Positions 12,473 to 24,127 of a stretch of DNA of 64,000 nt are shown here, piece by piece (the stretch's first letter is position 1; every line of letters starts with the position of its first letter). Both the position numbers and the translations under genes were made by a program. The notes under the pieces were generated by a model, which was given only the letters and a program-made list of their open reading frames with translations, was not told the origin of the DNA and ran no database searches. The stretch is from Chlorophyllum brunneum (Eukaryota; Basidiomycota; Agaricomycetes; Agaricales; Agaricaceae): assembly GCA_963576785.1 (NCBI GenBank), contig OY756140.1, positions 1,488,001 to 1,552,000 on the forward strand. Reading direction: 5' to 3'.

Positions 12473-13147
12473 ATGTCGTTGCCTCCTGCTGCCTCGATCG
12501 AAGGCTCTCTAGATACCCCAGAGGGCAGATGTGCTATATCGTATTCGCTCGACGTCCCCGATATCATAAAATCAGTCCAAAATGATGCCGCTGGTGCAAC
12601 TGCTGTGTTCATCGGTACAGTGAATATTGTTGAACTAGCCCAGCATCGATGACTGACTGCAGCCAAGGAACAACCCGCAACTCCTTCAAAGGTTACACGG
12701 ATGCACTCCCTTTGAATCAGGCTCGGTAACAAATAACAACAGGTAAAACAGTGACGCGTCTAGAATACCAATCGTACACGAAACTGGCGCTTAAAACCAT
12801 GGCTGAAATCATTCGCAACGCTAGCCAATCCCTCACACGATCCGAGCACCAGCCATCACCCCCGAACGATCCCACATACGTAGCAGCCCTCATACGCTGT
12901 GTTGTCCATCACCGCATTGGCACAGTCCCAGTCGGAGAGCCATCCATCGGTGCGTACCGTCATCGACAAGAGGAGCCCACATTGATAAACCGACGCAGTG
13001 GTCGCTGTTTCCTCTCCGCACAGAAAAGAAGCATTTCTGGCGTGCGAGAAGATACTAGAGGACGTCAAGCGAAAAGCTCAGGTATGGAAGCGGGAATACT
13101 ACGAAGGAGAGGACGAAAGTAAAGCCCAATGGAAGGAAAATTACTGA
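12473..13147 (+). CDS. Molybdopterin synthase catalytic subunit (MoaE / MOCS2B)
   Basis: The large subunit of molybdopterin synthase adds sulfur to cyclic pyranopterin in molybdenum cofactor synthesis. The ATG at 12473 gives MSLPPAASIEGSLDTPEGR, then SLDVPDIIKSV. I infer three introns. The first two rebuild the conserved GATAVFIGTTRNSFKGKTV, then LEYQSYTKLALKTMAEI. The third lies inside PSIVVAVSSPHRKEAFLAC. Other family hallmarks are RCVVHHRIGTVPVGE and the C-terminal KRKAQVWKREYYEG with its conserved Lys residues. Length is about 170 residues, normal. It shares a very short divergent promoter with the pseudouridine gene. The next gene (ICE2) is convergent, its stop 77 bp away. Confidence 0.92.
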
Positions 13148-13224
13148 AGATGTAACGCTGTCGATACATAAGCACATATGTCGTTTAAAATAGATGCTGA
13201 TGGTGTTCAATGGTGCAAGTTGCT

Positions 13225-14487
13225 TTAGTCGATTTTCCAGTCTTTAGCGACGGTATCGTCCCCAGAACTAACTAGCAGTTCCACAGACCAAATGACGAGA
13301 GTGAAGAAAATGTTCATCCATCTCCACCACATCTGGGATGAATGGTCTAGCACTGTGAAAATCACGATGAGGGCCTAATTCTCGAAGGTGAGATCACATA
13401 CGAAGAAGATGGGAATAAACCGTTATTAGTATCAACTGGCGATATGTCAGAAGAATATAGGTGAGCATTGATGTCTACAGAAGGATCTGTGAGCTGAGTT
13501 CCACGAAGGCGTAACGCAAAGATATCCATACCGGACGGTCAGCCCATCCATCATCAACACCCTCCTCCGATTCCCAGGTATCGGCTCCGATGGTTGGTAA
13601 GATCCGTGATGCAAGATGCAAGATAGTCAGGCGATACAACAATGCGATAAGCACTGGCTTTGGCAGCGTATTGATCACAAAGTTCAGCAGGGTTTGAAAG
13701 TGAGGGTATATGTTCGGGAGTAGTGGTGCACTATTCACATCAGGAGTTGTAGCAAAAAGAAATCAAACAGGAAAGAAACATACTAGGAGGCTATGGGGTC
13801 GGTGAAGGATTTCTGGTCAAAACCACAGAGCCATACATTGTAGGCAAGAACCACTGCAAGGCCAGAGGACTCGATAATATTCGTCCGTCTGAGCACGAAC
13901 CCAATGAAGGTCAAGAAAACGAATGCAGTAAGCGCCACGCCGAGGAGTGTTGACGACAACGGTGACGAAGCTGCATTTGGATATGACTGCTTTTCATTAT
14001 GAGGGACGCCCTAACCCTTAAGGCATGCGACATAACTTACCATCACAATCCACCAAGCGGAAGCCACGTATGCTACAGCAGCAGCAACTAAGAACACGAA
14101 CTGATAGCTTTCTCCTCTATACACAAGCCTTTTCCCTTCTTGGCCTAGTTTTTGCACTACGAGCAAGCTGGACAGTCCTTCCATGACGATGAACAAGGGT
14201 CCAAAGCCAGTCAACGCCGTGCCCCACCAGTCCGCAGCAGTTGTAAGGTATGGGTTCACGGACGAGGAGAAGAGATTAAAACAGACGAGGAGTAAGAACG
14301 GATGCATGGGTACTTGGAGAACTGAAAGTGCTTCGGACCCCCACAGAAATATCAGAGTTCCGTGAAGAAAGGCATGGATGCATAATAGCAGGGAGAGCAG
14401 GAGGAATGCTTGTTTAGAGAGTGTCGCGAGCGTAAGAGGCAGGAACATCAGAATCTGAAGTACAGTCGATAGTCTCCAGCCAGTCAT
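13225..14487 (-). CDS. ICE2: ICE2-family ER membrane protein
   Basis: ICE2 is a polytopic fungal ER protein that affects ER shape, lipid metabolism and cortical ER inheritance in yeast. The reading frames give a string of hydrophobic helices: LTLATLSKQAFLLLSLLLCI, HAFLHGTLIFLW, FNLFSSSVNPYLTT, GFGPLFIVMEGLSSLLVVQK, VFLVAAAVAYVASAWWIV. The C-terminal exons give SMLTYILLTYRQ, TVYSHLLLLDHSSQMWWRW and a short acidic tail ending DWKID. These C-terminal pieces match my memory of the family well. I take the ATG at 14485-14487 (MTGWRLSTVLQ); an earlier Met (MLISWLQALAQ, near 14526) is possible. Several introns. Assigned from motif and topology memory. Confidence 0.75.
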
Positions 14488-14783
14488 TGAGATTTGTGCA
14501 AGAGCTTGTAACCAGGAAATCAACATACCTAGCCGTCCCCGAGACTGCACTCCAGATGAACCATGGATTGAACATTAGGGTGATGGGTGGTGGATTCAAT
14601 CGTCCCTGGGGTTGTCCCGGTAAAAGGACAAGTTAACAGGAGACGAAACACATTGGCGTCACTCACGCTGATTTCCGCAAAAGGGTCATAATTGTGTTGT
14701 GACTAACGTGAATGAGTCACTACACCGATATACAAAATACGATGACGAAACCAGGAAAACACTGGTACTACTAGTAAGGTAAT

Positions 14784-16256
14784 CTAATGGGCTTCAACGG
14801 CCAATTGTCGTCTATGAGGAGACTTGTGTACTGCGGCTGTATCATGAGGCAGCTTGCTCTGGCGCGGATTCAACAAACCCTTCTCCTCAGCAAATTCCGT
14901 ATCGCGAGCGAGCGATGCAGGATCCGACGGAGGAACGTAATATTTATCGATGATGGGAATCTGTAACAAGTTCATCTTAGGGGTAATAACCACTAGGTGG
15001 TTTGTCTTAATCTCCATCCAGTCAGCTGCCAGTTGTCAACCAAAGTTAATTTTTGTGCCATATAAAAGTTAGGAATCCGCACCCACCCCTCTCAAATGTC
15101 AATGGTTCACTTGCAATCATGATCATGTTTTCCCGTTTATCCGATTTGGTCATCCTGTAATGACCACCCTCAGCGTACTCGTTAAATTCAGTCCCAGAGG
15201 AGAACCACTGAAAAGCGAGGTCAGTTTTAGCAATACGTGCACTATACGCAGAACATACCAGAGATGCCGCCTCATCCTTTCTGGAGGAGATGTAACGAGA
15301 TACGACCACGCTCGACCCATCAGTTATACAGAAATTCATCAAGCTTGGTTCAGTGACACCAGCTTCTTCAGCATATTTATTCAGCCACGCGATGGTTTCG
15401 AGTAATGCCTTTCGTAGAATCTCCGGTGTAAATGTCCGTGAACTTGGTTCGGGGATCTGATATGAAATGAGCGACGCAAAGGGAAAAGGTGTACAACAGA
15501 CCTTGGATAGAAGGAGGGCGAAGGACCATTCCGAGTCTGTGTTGCCTTGAACAGTAGAGAAGATGTGGTCTGGCAAGTCGGCTTGGAGGCGACGTTTGAA
15601 TAGAGGGAAGTCCGCGATATGGCCATTGTGCATGAACTACCGTCCTGGGTCAGTAGCAACTTCCAGCAGGAATACTAAACTCTTTGTACCATCAGGTTTC
15701 CATAGGCAAAAGGATGGCAGTTGTCTAAGGACAACGTTCCAGCAGTCGTTGCGCGGACATGAGCGCTAGTAAACTACGCTGAGACCAGAGAGTGGAGCGC
15801 GAAGTGGGAGATAATGCGCACAATACCAGAGGAGACTTGATCTTCACTGCCAGCCGAGCGAGATTGGCATTGTTCCACGCCTGGCGAACCGAGGTGAGCT
15901 CGAGAACTTCAAGTTTAATAGCGAGCTCACAGGTGTCACGGACGTGAATATGCAAGGTTGACCTCCGAGTTCTGGGTCGTAAACCGAATCGTACCAACCT
16001 AGTCGCGAGGTTAGTTAGGTGTGAGCGTACCAAGATTCTCGGGGCACCAACCAACACCAAAACCGTCACCATTCATTGGCCTCCTATCAAGCCGAAGTCG
16101 AGAGTCAAAAGCCTGGTTGATTATGGAATGGCATGGCCGTGTAAGAAGCTAGGAAGAACACGGAGATAAGTTTCAGAGTTGTTCAGGGATGAACTGAGGA
16201 CAAACATGGGATAGCTGTACGGGTGAAGTTCCCTTATAGATCACAAACCGACACAT
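14784..16256 (-). CDS. DUG3: DUG3-type class II glutamine amidotransferase
   Basis: DUG3 is the amidotransferase-like part of the fungal Dug2-Dug3 complex that cleaves glutathione in the cytosol. The start at 16254-16256 reads MCRFVIYKGTSPVQLSH, placing the nucleophile Cys at position 2 after Met removal. Further motifs are HSIINQAFDSRLRLDRR, MNGDGFGVGW, NNANLARLAVKIKSPLVLAH, a histidine/asparagine motif MHNGHIADFPLFKRRL, SEWSFALLLSK, and SEPLTF near the C-terminus. The tail is basic and His-rich (VHKSPHRRQLAVEAH). At least six introns. Length and motif order are normal for the family. It runs in the same direction as ICE2, about 300 bp upstream of it. Confidence 0.9.
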
Positions 16257-16522
16257 TGAAGGTGGTGCAGAGGTAGAGGGAAGGGAAGATAATATGTGCG
16301 TTAAGAAGACATATGGCAGGATCGGACTGACAGGTCCAATGCTGTGCAGGAGTGGCGAGCATTACGTGCTTGGAAATTCTTCTTGTCAGCGATTTCTTCT
16401 CTTCTACATTACATGGTATCTACTTGATCATGACGTTCCAATGATTTGTCCATGTTTAACATTTATACTGGTTTATAGTAAACAGACAGAAAATGGAAGG
16501 GGGCTTGCCAGCCCATACTCTT

Positions 16523-18416
16523 TCAAATGAACTCTTTGGGACGCTTGGTGGAGTCGCCGCCAGACTCGTCGTAAACCATTCCAGCGACCCGGTAGGCCAG
16601 ATCTATGTCCAAGTTAGTATTTCCCTCCTCACAAAGGAATGGTAAGTACCATCAGCTTGAGCTCGAATCGAAGCCTCTGCATAGACTCGAACAACATCTT
16701 CCGTCCCACTGGGTCGGACGAAAGTCCGCCCTCCGTCGTATTTGGCGACTAGTTCGTCAATCCTCTGCTGAAGCACAGCCGGGTTCACTAGACGACGTTC
16801 CGCATCTGTCGTCACGAAAGAATTCCTATCGTTTACGACAACCTTGACCAATCGATTGGGCAGATCGGTGTACAGCGAATCCCACTCGGTTCCAGAGTAG
16901 GATTTATGAGCCAAGACAACCTCGACCAGAAGCACATCAGATAGGGCATCACCAACAGTCTGATTGATAAGCTTCGTCAAGTTAATGACGTGGTTGAGAG
17001 CGGTCTGCTGAGCTGGAGTGTTCGGCTCATGCTTTTCCAATATTTCTTGGGTGTTCCTGGAGAAAAGTACAGTTCCGTGACCATTTGCTTCAAAATAGAC
17101 ACCAACACCGAAACCTTCTGCGGCGTGGTGGAGGTGTTTTACGCCGGTCGGAACACATTTGACAGGTAAGCGCTGTGTGGGGTCCCATGTGAGATCAAAT
17201 TAAGATGGAGGCCGAGAAACCCACCTGTGTAAGATACTTGGTCGAAGCTCCATTGGCATAGGCGGTCTGGACGATACCGACCCTGACTTGGCCCTGCAAG
17301 CCAGCTGCCTTGACAAGATCTACAATGAAGGAGGCAACTAAGGTGGCGATCTTGTCACCATCGAGCATACGAAACTGCCTCTTCTCATCGATATAGAAAT
17401 ATATGAGTCTATCTGCATCACCATCGAGGCTACAGCCTCGGTGACTAGGTGCCAGTTTACCGTTCAGGGAAGGCGGCAATCGCTGGGTGGTCTTAACATA
17501 GTCAGCACCACAGGCATTATTAAGAGCTCCTAATGTAGCCGTTGACGTGTTCTCGAGAATGAGGGGGAGCGTGTCGCCAAGATACTCTTTAAGCTTCTCC
17601 GCGGCCATGGACCCTACGCCATTCGCACAGTCGATGAGCAAGGGGGTGATTTTAGGTCTACCACCCTGATAGGTCCAGCTTTAGTGTCAGGAGTGGCGCA
17701 TATAACGAATACCCACAATTAGCTGTTTGAACGCATCGGTCATTTTGGTGTAGTATCCTGTTTCCGTAGGTTCCCCGAAATCCTTTGAATTAGTGGCCCG
17801 GACAAGATAATGTACGATGGGTGTGGTTGTAATACCCGCGTCACGGCCTTCTGCGCCGGCAGCTCTAATACCGTCCTCAAGGGCATCGACCAACCGCCGC
17901 CCGGTAGGTCGTGTATCGCGGCCATAGATGACTATGGCATGCCTGGTGGTATCGATATTTACGGTATCGACGATGTGCTGGATGACATTCATTAACTCTT
18001 CCGTAGAACGAGCATTGGCCAGGGTAGTAGCGTGAGCCTCCCAACTAGCCTCAAGCATTTCGCCTCGAGGATCGATGAGTTTGACTCCATTATCCTGAAC
18101 ACAACATTGATTATACATGCAGAATAGTATGAGGGAGGCGCACCTGCTCAGGGTTGTGGGATGCGGTGACCATCACACCAATGGCGTGGCTATTGTGTTT
18201 CATACTACGGAGGGCAGCCAAAATGCCAACACGGAATATGACCGAGTCAAGGCGATCGCCGCTGGACAAGCGACCATTTCAGCACCGAAGACGTGGAGGG
18301 GCAACGGGGAGCACCCACAGGGTCCTGAAGCCAGCGGTGCCATACTGATACTGGTAATAGGTTGGCTTTGGGTGTTGATCAGAGAGAGCAGCGATGTTCT
18401 CATAGCTGAAAGGCAT
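16523..18416 (-). CDS. PCM1: Phosphoacetylglucosamine mutase
   Basis: The enzyme converts GlcNAc-6-P to GlcNAc-1-P on the way to UDP-GlcNAc for chitin, N-glycans and GPI anchors. The start at 18414-18416 gives MPFSYENIAALSDQHPKP, then YQYGTAGFR. All four phosphohexomutase signatures are present: active-site serine loop TASHNPEQ, metal-binding loop DGDADR, sugar loop FEANGHG and phosphate-binding RPSGTEDVVRVYAEA. The C-terminus reads VAGMVYDESGGDSTKRPKEF. Introns are short; the first joins FRTL to GDRLDSVIFRVG. The length, around 550 residues, is typical of AGM1/PCM1. It is divergent from alpha-SNAP with 157 bp between start codons. Confidence 0.95.
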
Positions 18417-18573
18417 AATGGGAGAGAGGTGGCGGAAGAAGCGGTGAGCGAGACACGCGTACCTTTAATACCTAGACCACCAGAGGATGGGGTCATCTGA
18501 CCGATAAGCTTCAGTGCGAGGTGGCAGTGACGGCACTGATCTCCTCCTCTTTCTATCCACTACCACTAACCCA

Positions 18574-19612
18574 ATGCCCGCTAAATCTCCAGCTCAGGCC
18601 CTCCTAGACAAAGCAGATAAGAAGGCCAACTCTTCCACTGGCTGGTTCTCCTCTACATCAACTAAATTTGAGGAGGCTGGCGATCTTTATCAACAGGCTG
18701 CCAACAGCTTCAAACTCGAGAAACTCTTCAAAGAAGGGGGGGATGCTTTCGCGCGTGAGGCGGAATGTCGAGAGAAGTGCAACGAAGCGAACGAAGCTGC
18801 CAATGCTTGGTGGAACGCAGCCAAAGCATACAAGAAGAGCCATCCCGATCGTAAGAATCATTCTTCCGACTTGATGTTCTGGTCCTCATATCCAGCTCCT
18901 AGTTGCCGTGCAGGCACTGACCCAAACAATCATACATCTCACCAAGTTAGGTCGATTCCGGCAAGCAGCAGATCGTGAGAAGGAAATCGGCCAGATTTAC
19001 TTGCAAGAATTCCGCGACCTTGGAAAAGCCAGTGAAAGCTTCGTCCGAGCTGGTGACTGGTACGCCCAAGAAGACGCTGCGGCGCAAGTACCTTCACCTC
19101 CCGTACGAAGCGTATGCTCATTATGCGTACAGAACCGCCAATGGCTGCTACAAAGACGCCGCCGATCTATTGGCTGAGCTGGAGCAGTATCCTCAAGCTA
19201 TATCGTACTATGAAAAAGTGGCCGACCATTCGCTCACTTCCGCGCTAACCAAGTATAGTGTTAAGGAATACTGGCTACGGGCAGCTCTTTGCGCTTTGGC
19301 CATGAACGTAAGGAACCCAGTTCTACTATGATGCCGCAGTTCCTTGAACCCGTGCTGTAGGACCTTGTGACAGTCAAGCGTAACATGATGAAGTACGGAA
19401 ATCAGGATGTTGGGTTCCCCAGTACGCGGGAAGCCAAGTTCGTCAATGCACTGAGTGAGGCGGTGGAGGCGGGAGATCTGGAGGGGTTCACTCTTACTGT
19501 TGGGGAGTTTGACTCTGTAATGCGGCTAGACAACTGGAAAACAGCCATTCTTCTCAAAGTAAAGAGGGTCCTTGAGGGGGGCACCGGGGATGCTTGGGGA
19601 GGATTAGTCTAG
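18574..19612 (+). CDS. SEC17: Alpha-SNAP (SEC17)
   Basis: This adaptor recruits the ATPase NSF/Sec18 to SNARE complexes so that they can be taken apart after membrane fusion. The ATG at 18574 gives MPAKSPAQALLDKADKKAN. TPR-like helical repeats follow: GWFSSTSTKFEEAGDLYQQA, EANEAANAWWNAAKAYKK, QTIIHLTKLGRFRQAADREK, KDAADLLAELEQYPQAISYY and KYSVKEYWLRAALCALAMND. The C-terminal part (SVMRLDNWKTAILLKVKRVL) matches the Sec18-stimulating end of the family. Three or four short introns. About 290 residues, the normal length. It shares a 157-bp divergent promoter with PCM1; NUS1 follows on the same strand after 198 bp. Confidence 0.95.
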
Positions 19613-19624
19613 ATGCAATTATCC

Positions 19625-19664
19625 TTTTTTTGTTTTTTGTTTTTTGTTTTTTTTGAATATTTTT
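19625..19664 (+). repeat. T6-8G low-complexity run
   Basis: Four long T tracts separated by single Gs, ending in TGAATATTTTTG, lie directly after the alpha-SNAP stop codon. The tract is probably part of the 3' untranslated region. It is a simple-sequence run, not a mobile element. Confidence 0.8.
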
Positions 19665-19810
19665 GTAGTGGAAATGGTGACGTCAGGCACCTAGCGCACC
19701 CACGTGAAATTCTAATGATCCAAAAATAGCACAGACACGTCGACAACCACAAACTCAAGTGCTCCTCAACCAACGATCGAAAATCCATCGTGTCCCCAAC
19801 TGTTTGGGAC

Positions 19811-20983
19811 ATGGAACTAGTACCAGCACTCGTTTTACGTGTCTTGCACTTTCTTTATGCTCTCATTTCTCTCGTACACTCGTTTTGGAAGCGTCAAACA
19901 CGACCACATCCGCAGCCACTACAGTCTCTACGTCGAAAGCTACCGAAGAACCTTGCAGTTGTATTTGTTGCGGACACCAATATTCCCTCAGATGTTGTCC
20001 GGAAAACCATTCTTGAGAGTACACTAAATGTTGTGGAGTGGTGTCGGGCCGTTGGGATCCCGAAGTTGATTGTTTATGAAGAGCATGGTTCGAATGCAAT
20101 ATATATCCCTTGGAGTAAAGTTGACCTTGACACAGGATTGGCTCTTCAATTAGAACCGCAGATTCGTGAGGCAGTCTTTGGCCAAGATTCTGAACAGCTT
20201 TCGAGTGACTCAGAGATGGAATACCAACCACTTACCCCGCCTGCATCGGTTTACTCGGAATCGCGTCAACTTTCTCCCTGCCACAGTACCACTGATGTTA
20301 CGAAGGTCTCCATTCTCCAAAATCAAATGCGGGGGGATGTCGATAGGATCAGGGAATCTTCCTTAGCAAGTAATTTCTGTCGTTGATCCTACTACATCCC
20401 AAGATTAACGGAATACTCAGCGCACTCTACTTCAACACCTATCTCATTGAGTCTTCTTTCCTCCGAGTCGTCGAAAAGCGCAATAGCAAATCTAGCTTGT
20501 TCGCTCTTCCTTGAGCACAGACAAAGAACCAAGATGCGACGAAGGATCAAGACGAATAACTTTACTCTGACTGTGGACACTGTGGACTCTTTGCTTGAAG
20601 GTACCTCATCTTCAGTGTCATCCAACTCCTCCTGGTTGACCGCGACATCAGATGAGAATGGACTATCGTCTCCAGATTTTATGGTTGTCCACCCCATCAA
20701 CCCCCTACAATACAACCGGACACCGCTCGAGTTACATGGCTTTCCCCCTTGGCACATTCGTCTCACCGAAATATAGTAAGCCAACAGCTTTCTGTTACAT
20801 CTGATTACAATCAAGACCCTGACGAGATCCAGCCTCAACCAAAACCAAAATCAACCCCGAGCATGGCGGCACTGGCTCCGAAGCCGTCTTACCTATACTC
20901 CAGATCCAACGGTATTGGATGAACTTAGCTTCAGAGCTGCATTAGATGAGTTCGCCTCGGCAGAGATGCGTTTCGGGAGGTGA
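19811..20983 (+). CDS. NUS1: NUS1 subunit of cis-prenyltransferase
   Basis: NUS1 pairs with a catalytic subunit (Rer2/Srt1 type) at the ER to make the long polyprenyl chain of dolichol. The ATG at 19811 gives MELVPALVLRVLHFLYALIS, a membrane anchor; an in-frame ATG at 19790 would add seven residues. The middle shows VVEWCRAVGIPKLIVYEEHG and later NNFTLTVDTVDSLLEG and PLELHGFPPWHIRLTEIY. Splicing the last intron (20777-20833) restores a frame ending SAEMRFGR. The end holds an R-x-G motif (RFG), which in this family completes the partner's active site. It lies downstream of alpha-SNAP on the same strand. Confidence 0.9.
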
Positions 20984-21416
20984 CACATGACGTAGCACGG
21001 GAGAAGGGAGGATCAAGGAAGGATGCACTGTCACTGGTCACGGCTTCCGAGGGTTGCTTTTTTGCATGTGGTTCAGCTTTATCGCTCATTACTCGGTACT
21101 CAGTACTCAGTTGTAGCTCTGCACAACACTTTCAGGCATTCACTTGCCACATTTCCTTTTGTGTTCCTCGGTATCTCTACTGGCCCAGTATTGCGCACTT
21201 GGGTGCGCGAGACTGTTACTGTTACACGTACGAACGGGCGGAGTGCCCCACAAGCTGAGCGCTGAATCACGACAGGATCTCGGCGACCTTTGATGTCCGA
21301 TCTGTTGAAACAAAGTAATCGATATATAAAAGCCACGCTGGGGTGGTGCCGAGAAGCATCTTCCACATCGCGCGTCTGAACGCGAGACTTCACTATAGTT
21401 TTCCATCTCCACACAT
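20984..21416. other. Intergenic region upstream of the DUF2235 gene
   Basis: About 430 bp without a supported gene. It contains the NUS1 3' end, a short repeated piece (GTACTCAGTACTCAG near 21095-21110) and, near the right end, a clear TATA box. Confidence 0.6.
21323..21332 (+). promoter_or_regulatory. TATA box of the DUF2235 gene
   Basis: The sequence TATATAAAAG stands 85-95 bp before the ATG at 21417. This matches the TATA consensus at a plausible distance for a fungal core promoter with a short leader. Few other genes in the window show such a clear box. Confidence 0.55.
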
Positions 21417-23842
21417 ATGTCAGAACTAAACGCCCCGGCATCCTTGTCTCGCAGCAGCTCCACCAGATCACCTCGCCGTGTGTCAACAGATCCAACATCC
21501 GAGGTCAGCAAAGAAGCACTACGACCTCGTGCGAAGAAAAGAATCATTGTATGCTGTGATGGGTGAGTGCATGTCCAGTCAGGGTTATTATGGGCGCTCA
21601 TACTGTGTCATTTGCATGATTACCTAGCACATGGCAAGATGGGATTTCTGAACAACGGTCCAGATTCTCTAACGTTCTCGTGAGCTCTAGTAACTGTGGG
21701 CTACCCCAGTGCATTCAAAGTTTTTTCCTTCGCAACTTGCAGCGCCTGGCGAGAACCATCAATCACGAAGATGAACGACAAGCCGCCCTGAGACCCGATA
21801 CCTCCGAGGAGAGCGTGAACAAAATCCCCATCCAACAAATCGTTTTCTATCAGTCAGGGGTCGGCACAGAGAATAATCCCTGGTCCCAGTATGTCGACGG
21901 TATGTCCTCTTCTTACTTACAGGTATAATAGGTTCGCCATATGCTCATCATACTATATGTAGGTGCTACTGGTTCCTCTCTAGGTGAATGCGCACCGTCC
22001 GCTCGCTGTGCAGCACATGTTGATATTTAGGAATAGGTGATAAGGTCGAGGAAGCATATGCATTTATAGCCCAGTATGTATCAATTCCGTTAGTCTCCAC
22101 AAATATCAAGTACACTGATCATCGTGAAACAGTAACTATTGTCCTGGAGATGATGTGAGCAACACTTCTTTCCATTCTGTTTCGGAGTTAACAAAGATAC
22201 ATCAGATCTATCTTTTTGGGTTTTCCAGGGTGCGGAATATTCCTTTCGGCGTAAATTTGGGCGTAAATCATTTACTTCATCTAGGGAGCTTACACCGCCC
22301 GGATGGTAGCCATGTTTATCGTACGTCTCCGATTGCATCTAACCTGTATTTTTTTAAACCTGGTTTGCCCTTCCCCAGGGCGAAATTGGAGTACTTGACC
22401 GACAGGACATGGATAATTTTGCTGGAATATTTGTGAACTTTCAGCGGCGAGGCACGGAAGAGAAACCAGAAGGTATTTTTCACTCATGCTCAATATCGAA
22501 GCGTTTCCAAAGCCATTTCTACGGCGTAGAACGAGAGTTGATAGAAATGAATCTCGCCCCCTGGCTGGATCCGAAATCGAGGGGCAAGCAGCGCGTTGAT
22601 GTTGATGAGGATGGTTTTACCATCAAGTATGATCATTCCCCACAACTTGTCTCCTGTCTCTGACATCGCTACCCTCAGGTGTATCGGCGTTTGGGACACT
22701 GTTGGTGCTTTGGGTCTCCCGGATGAGATCATCATTAAAAATCCCAAGAATAAACTGTTTGGCTTCAACGACCCTGGAAAACTCGGGGCACATATTCAGT
22801 ATGCCTTCCAAGCCCTGGCACTTGACGAGCGCAGAAAGGACTTTGTAAGCATGTCCACCGTTTCATTGCGTTGCATTACTGACGGGGACGAAAGAATTGC
22901 AACAAATTCGAACAAACCAGAGCCGGTCGAGAGAAAGGCCAAGTACTGAAGCAGGTGAGTGTATCCCTGGAAGCCTCGAAGGTGGGTGACTTATCACGGT
23001 ACATTACAATCAGTGTTGGTTTGCAGGTAATTTATTTCAAATTTTCTCCCCAACGGGTGGAAAACACTAATGTATGATGATATAAACAGGTTGTCATACC
23101 GACGTGAGTTGCCCAGGTATAACGTGTTCGACTGTTCATCTTATTCTTAGATTGGCGGAGGATACTCAAATCACGATCTTTCTGATGTCACCTTGCACTG
23201 GATGGCAGTCAGTCCTTTCGTTCCAAAAATCCCGAAGAAGTACTGATGTCACACAGGCAAACATTGAAACGATGCTGTCCCTGGATATTAAATATTTAGA
23301 ACATCACCTCGAACCCGTGGCAAGATGGGGCCAACAAGAGCCACATGAGTGAGCCGAATATCGAATCGTTACGACGCCTATCTGACCGATGTGGCAGCTC
23401 CGTCACTGGTATATTCACTCTGGCTAGGACAATCAAGCGGGACGTCCCGACGAAGCCTAATGAAAAGACCAACGAAACCATCCACCCCTCCGTCCTTGCG
23501 CAGATCTCGTCATATCCAAACCTGCAAGCCACCATAAAAGCATATCCAGACCTTGTCTGCGAGTTGCACACGCTTGAGAAACAGTTTGAAGTTTTCTGGA
23601 AGAACAAATACGATCCTGAGTCGTCCCGCGCCCAGGCGTACACGACCAAACTAGCTAAGGATCACGATTCGGGAATTTGGGGCGTTGGGTCAAGGATCAG
23701 TCGCATATTCGGTCGCACTCTAAAAAGAAAGACTGGCATTAAGTACGAGAGTGGAAAATGCTTGTTGGAGCGGAACAAAGCAGGCGATGTCGCTGCGAAG
23801 GCCGGCCTGCCTGTCACCGAAACACGTCCACCCATTCCTTAG
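21417..23842 (+). CDS. DUF2235 alpha/beta-hydrolase-like protein
   Basis: This belongs to the DUF2235 family, which includes bacterial Tle1-type phospholipases; the fungal members lack an assigned substrate. The start gives MSELNAPASLSRSSS, a Ser-rich lead. Family motifs are KKRIIVCCDGTWQDG, FYQSGVGTE, the nucleophile elbow IFLFGFSRGAYTAR with Ser, CIGVWDTVGALG, HIQYAFQALALDERRKDF and CWFAGCHTDIGGGYSNHDLSD, which supplies likely Asp and His. All triad candidates are present, so the enzyme looks active. A C-terminal extension of about 160 residues (23345-23842) has no family match I know. Many introns; no signal peptide seen, so a cytosolic or membrane-surface role is likely. Confidence 0.87.
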
Positions 23843-24127
23843 CCCTTTTGGTCTCCAAATCGATATCTACTTCGTAGTTTATCCTTATTCTATGATGTTG
23901 TACTGTCCTTCCTCTGTATTAATGGCTATTTTAGCCTTCGAACTTGAGTAATTGTCACGCCATTCCCATTCTGATAGGCTTGGGAGCGCACGTGTCGCGA
24001 CCTGTTCCAATTCAGAACGTGTGCTCTCTTCTGCTCTCGGTTCGACCTACATCACTGCTGTAAGCGCTGCTACTGACGTATTCTTTCATTTCTCTGCTCT
24101 TCACATTATCTCGATGCATTCAGAGGC

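Noticed and set aside
9303..13147. Pseudouridine and MoaE genes as a horizontally acquired bacterial operon
   Set aside because: Both are intron-rich, divergent rather than co-directional, and fused glycosidase-kinase proteins are known from fungi.
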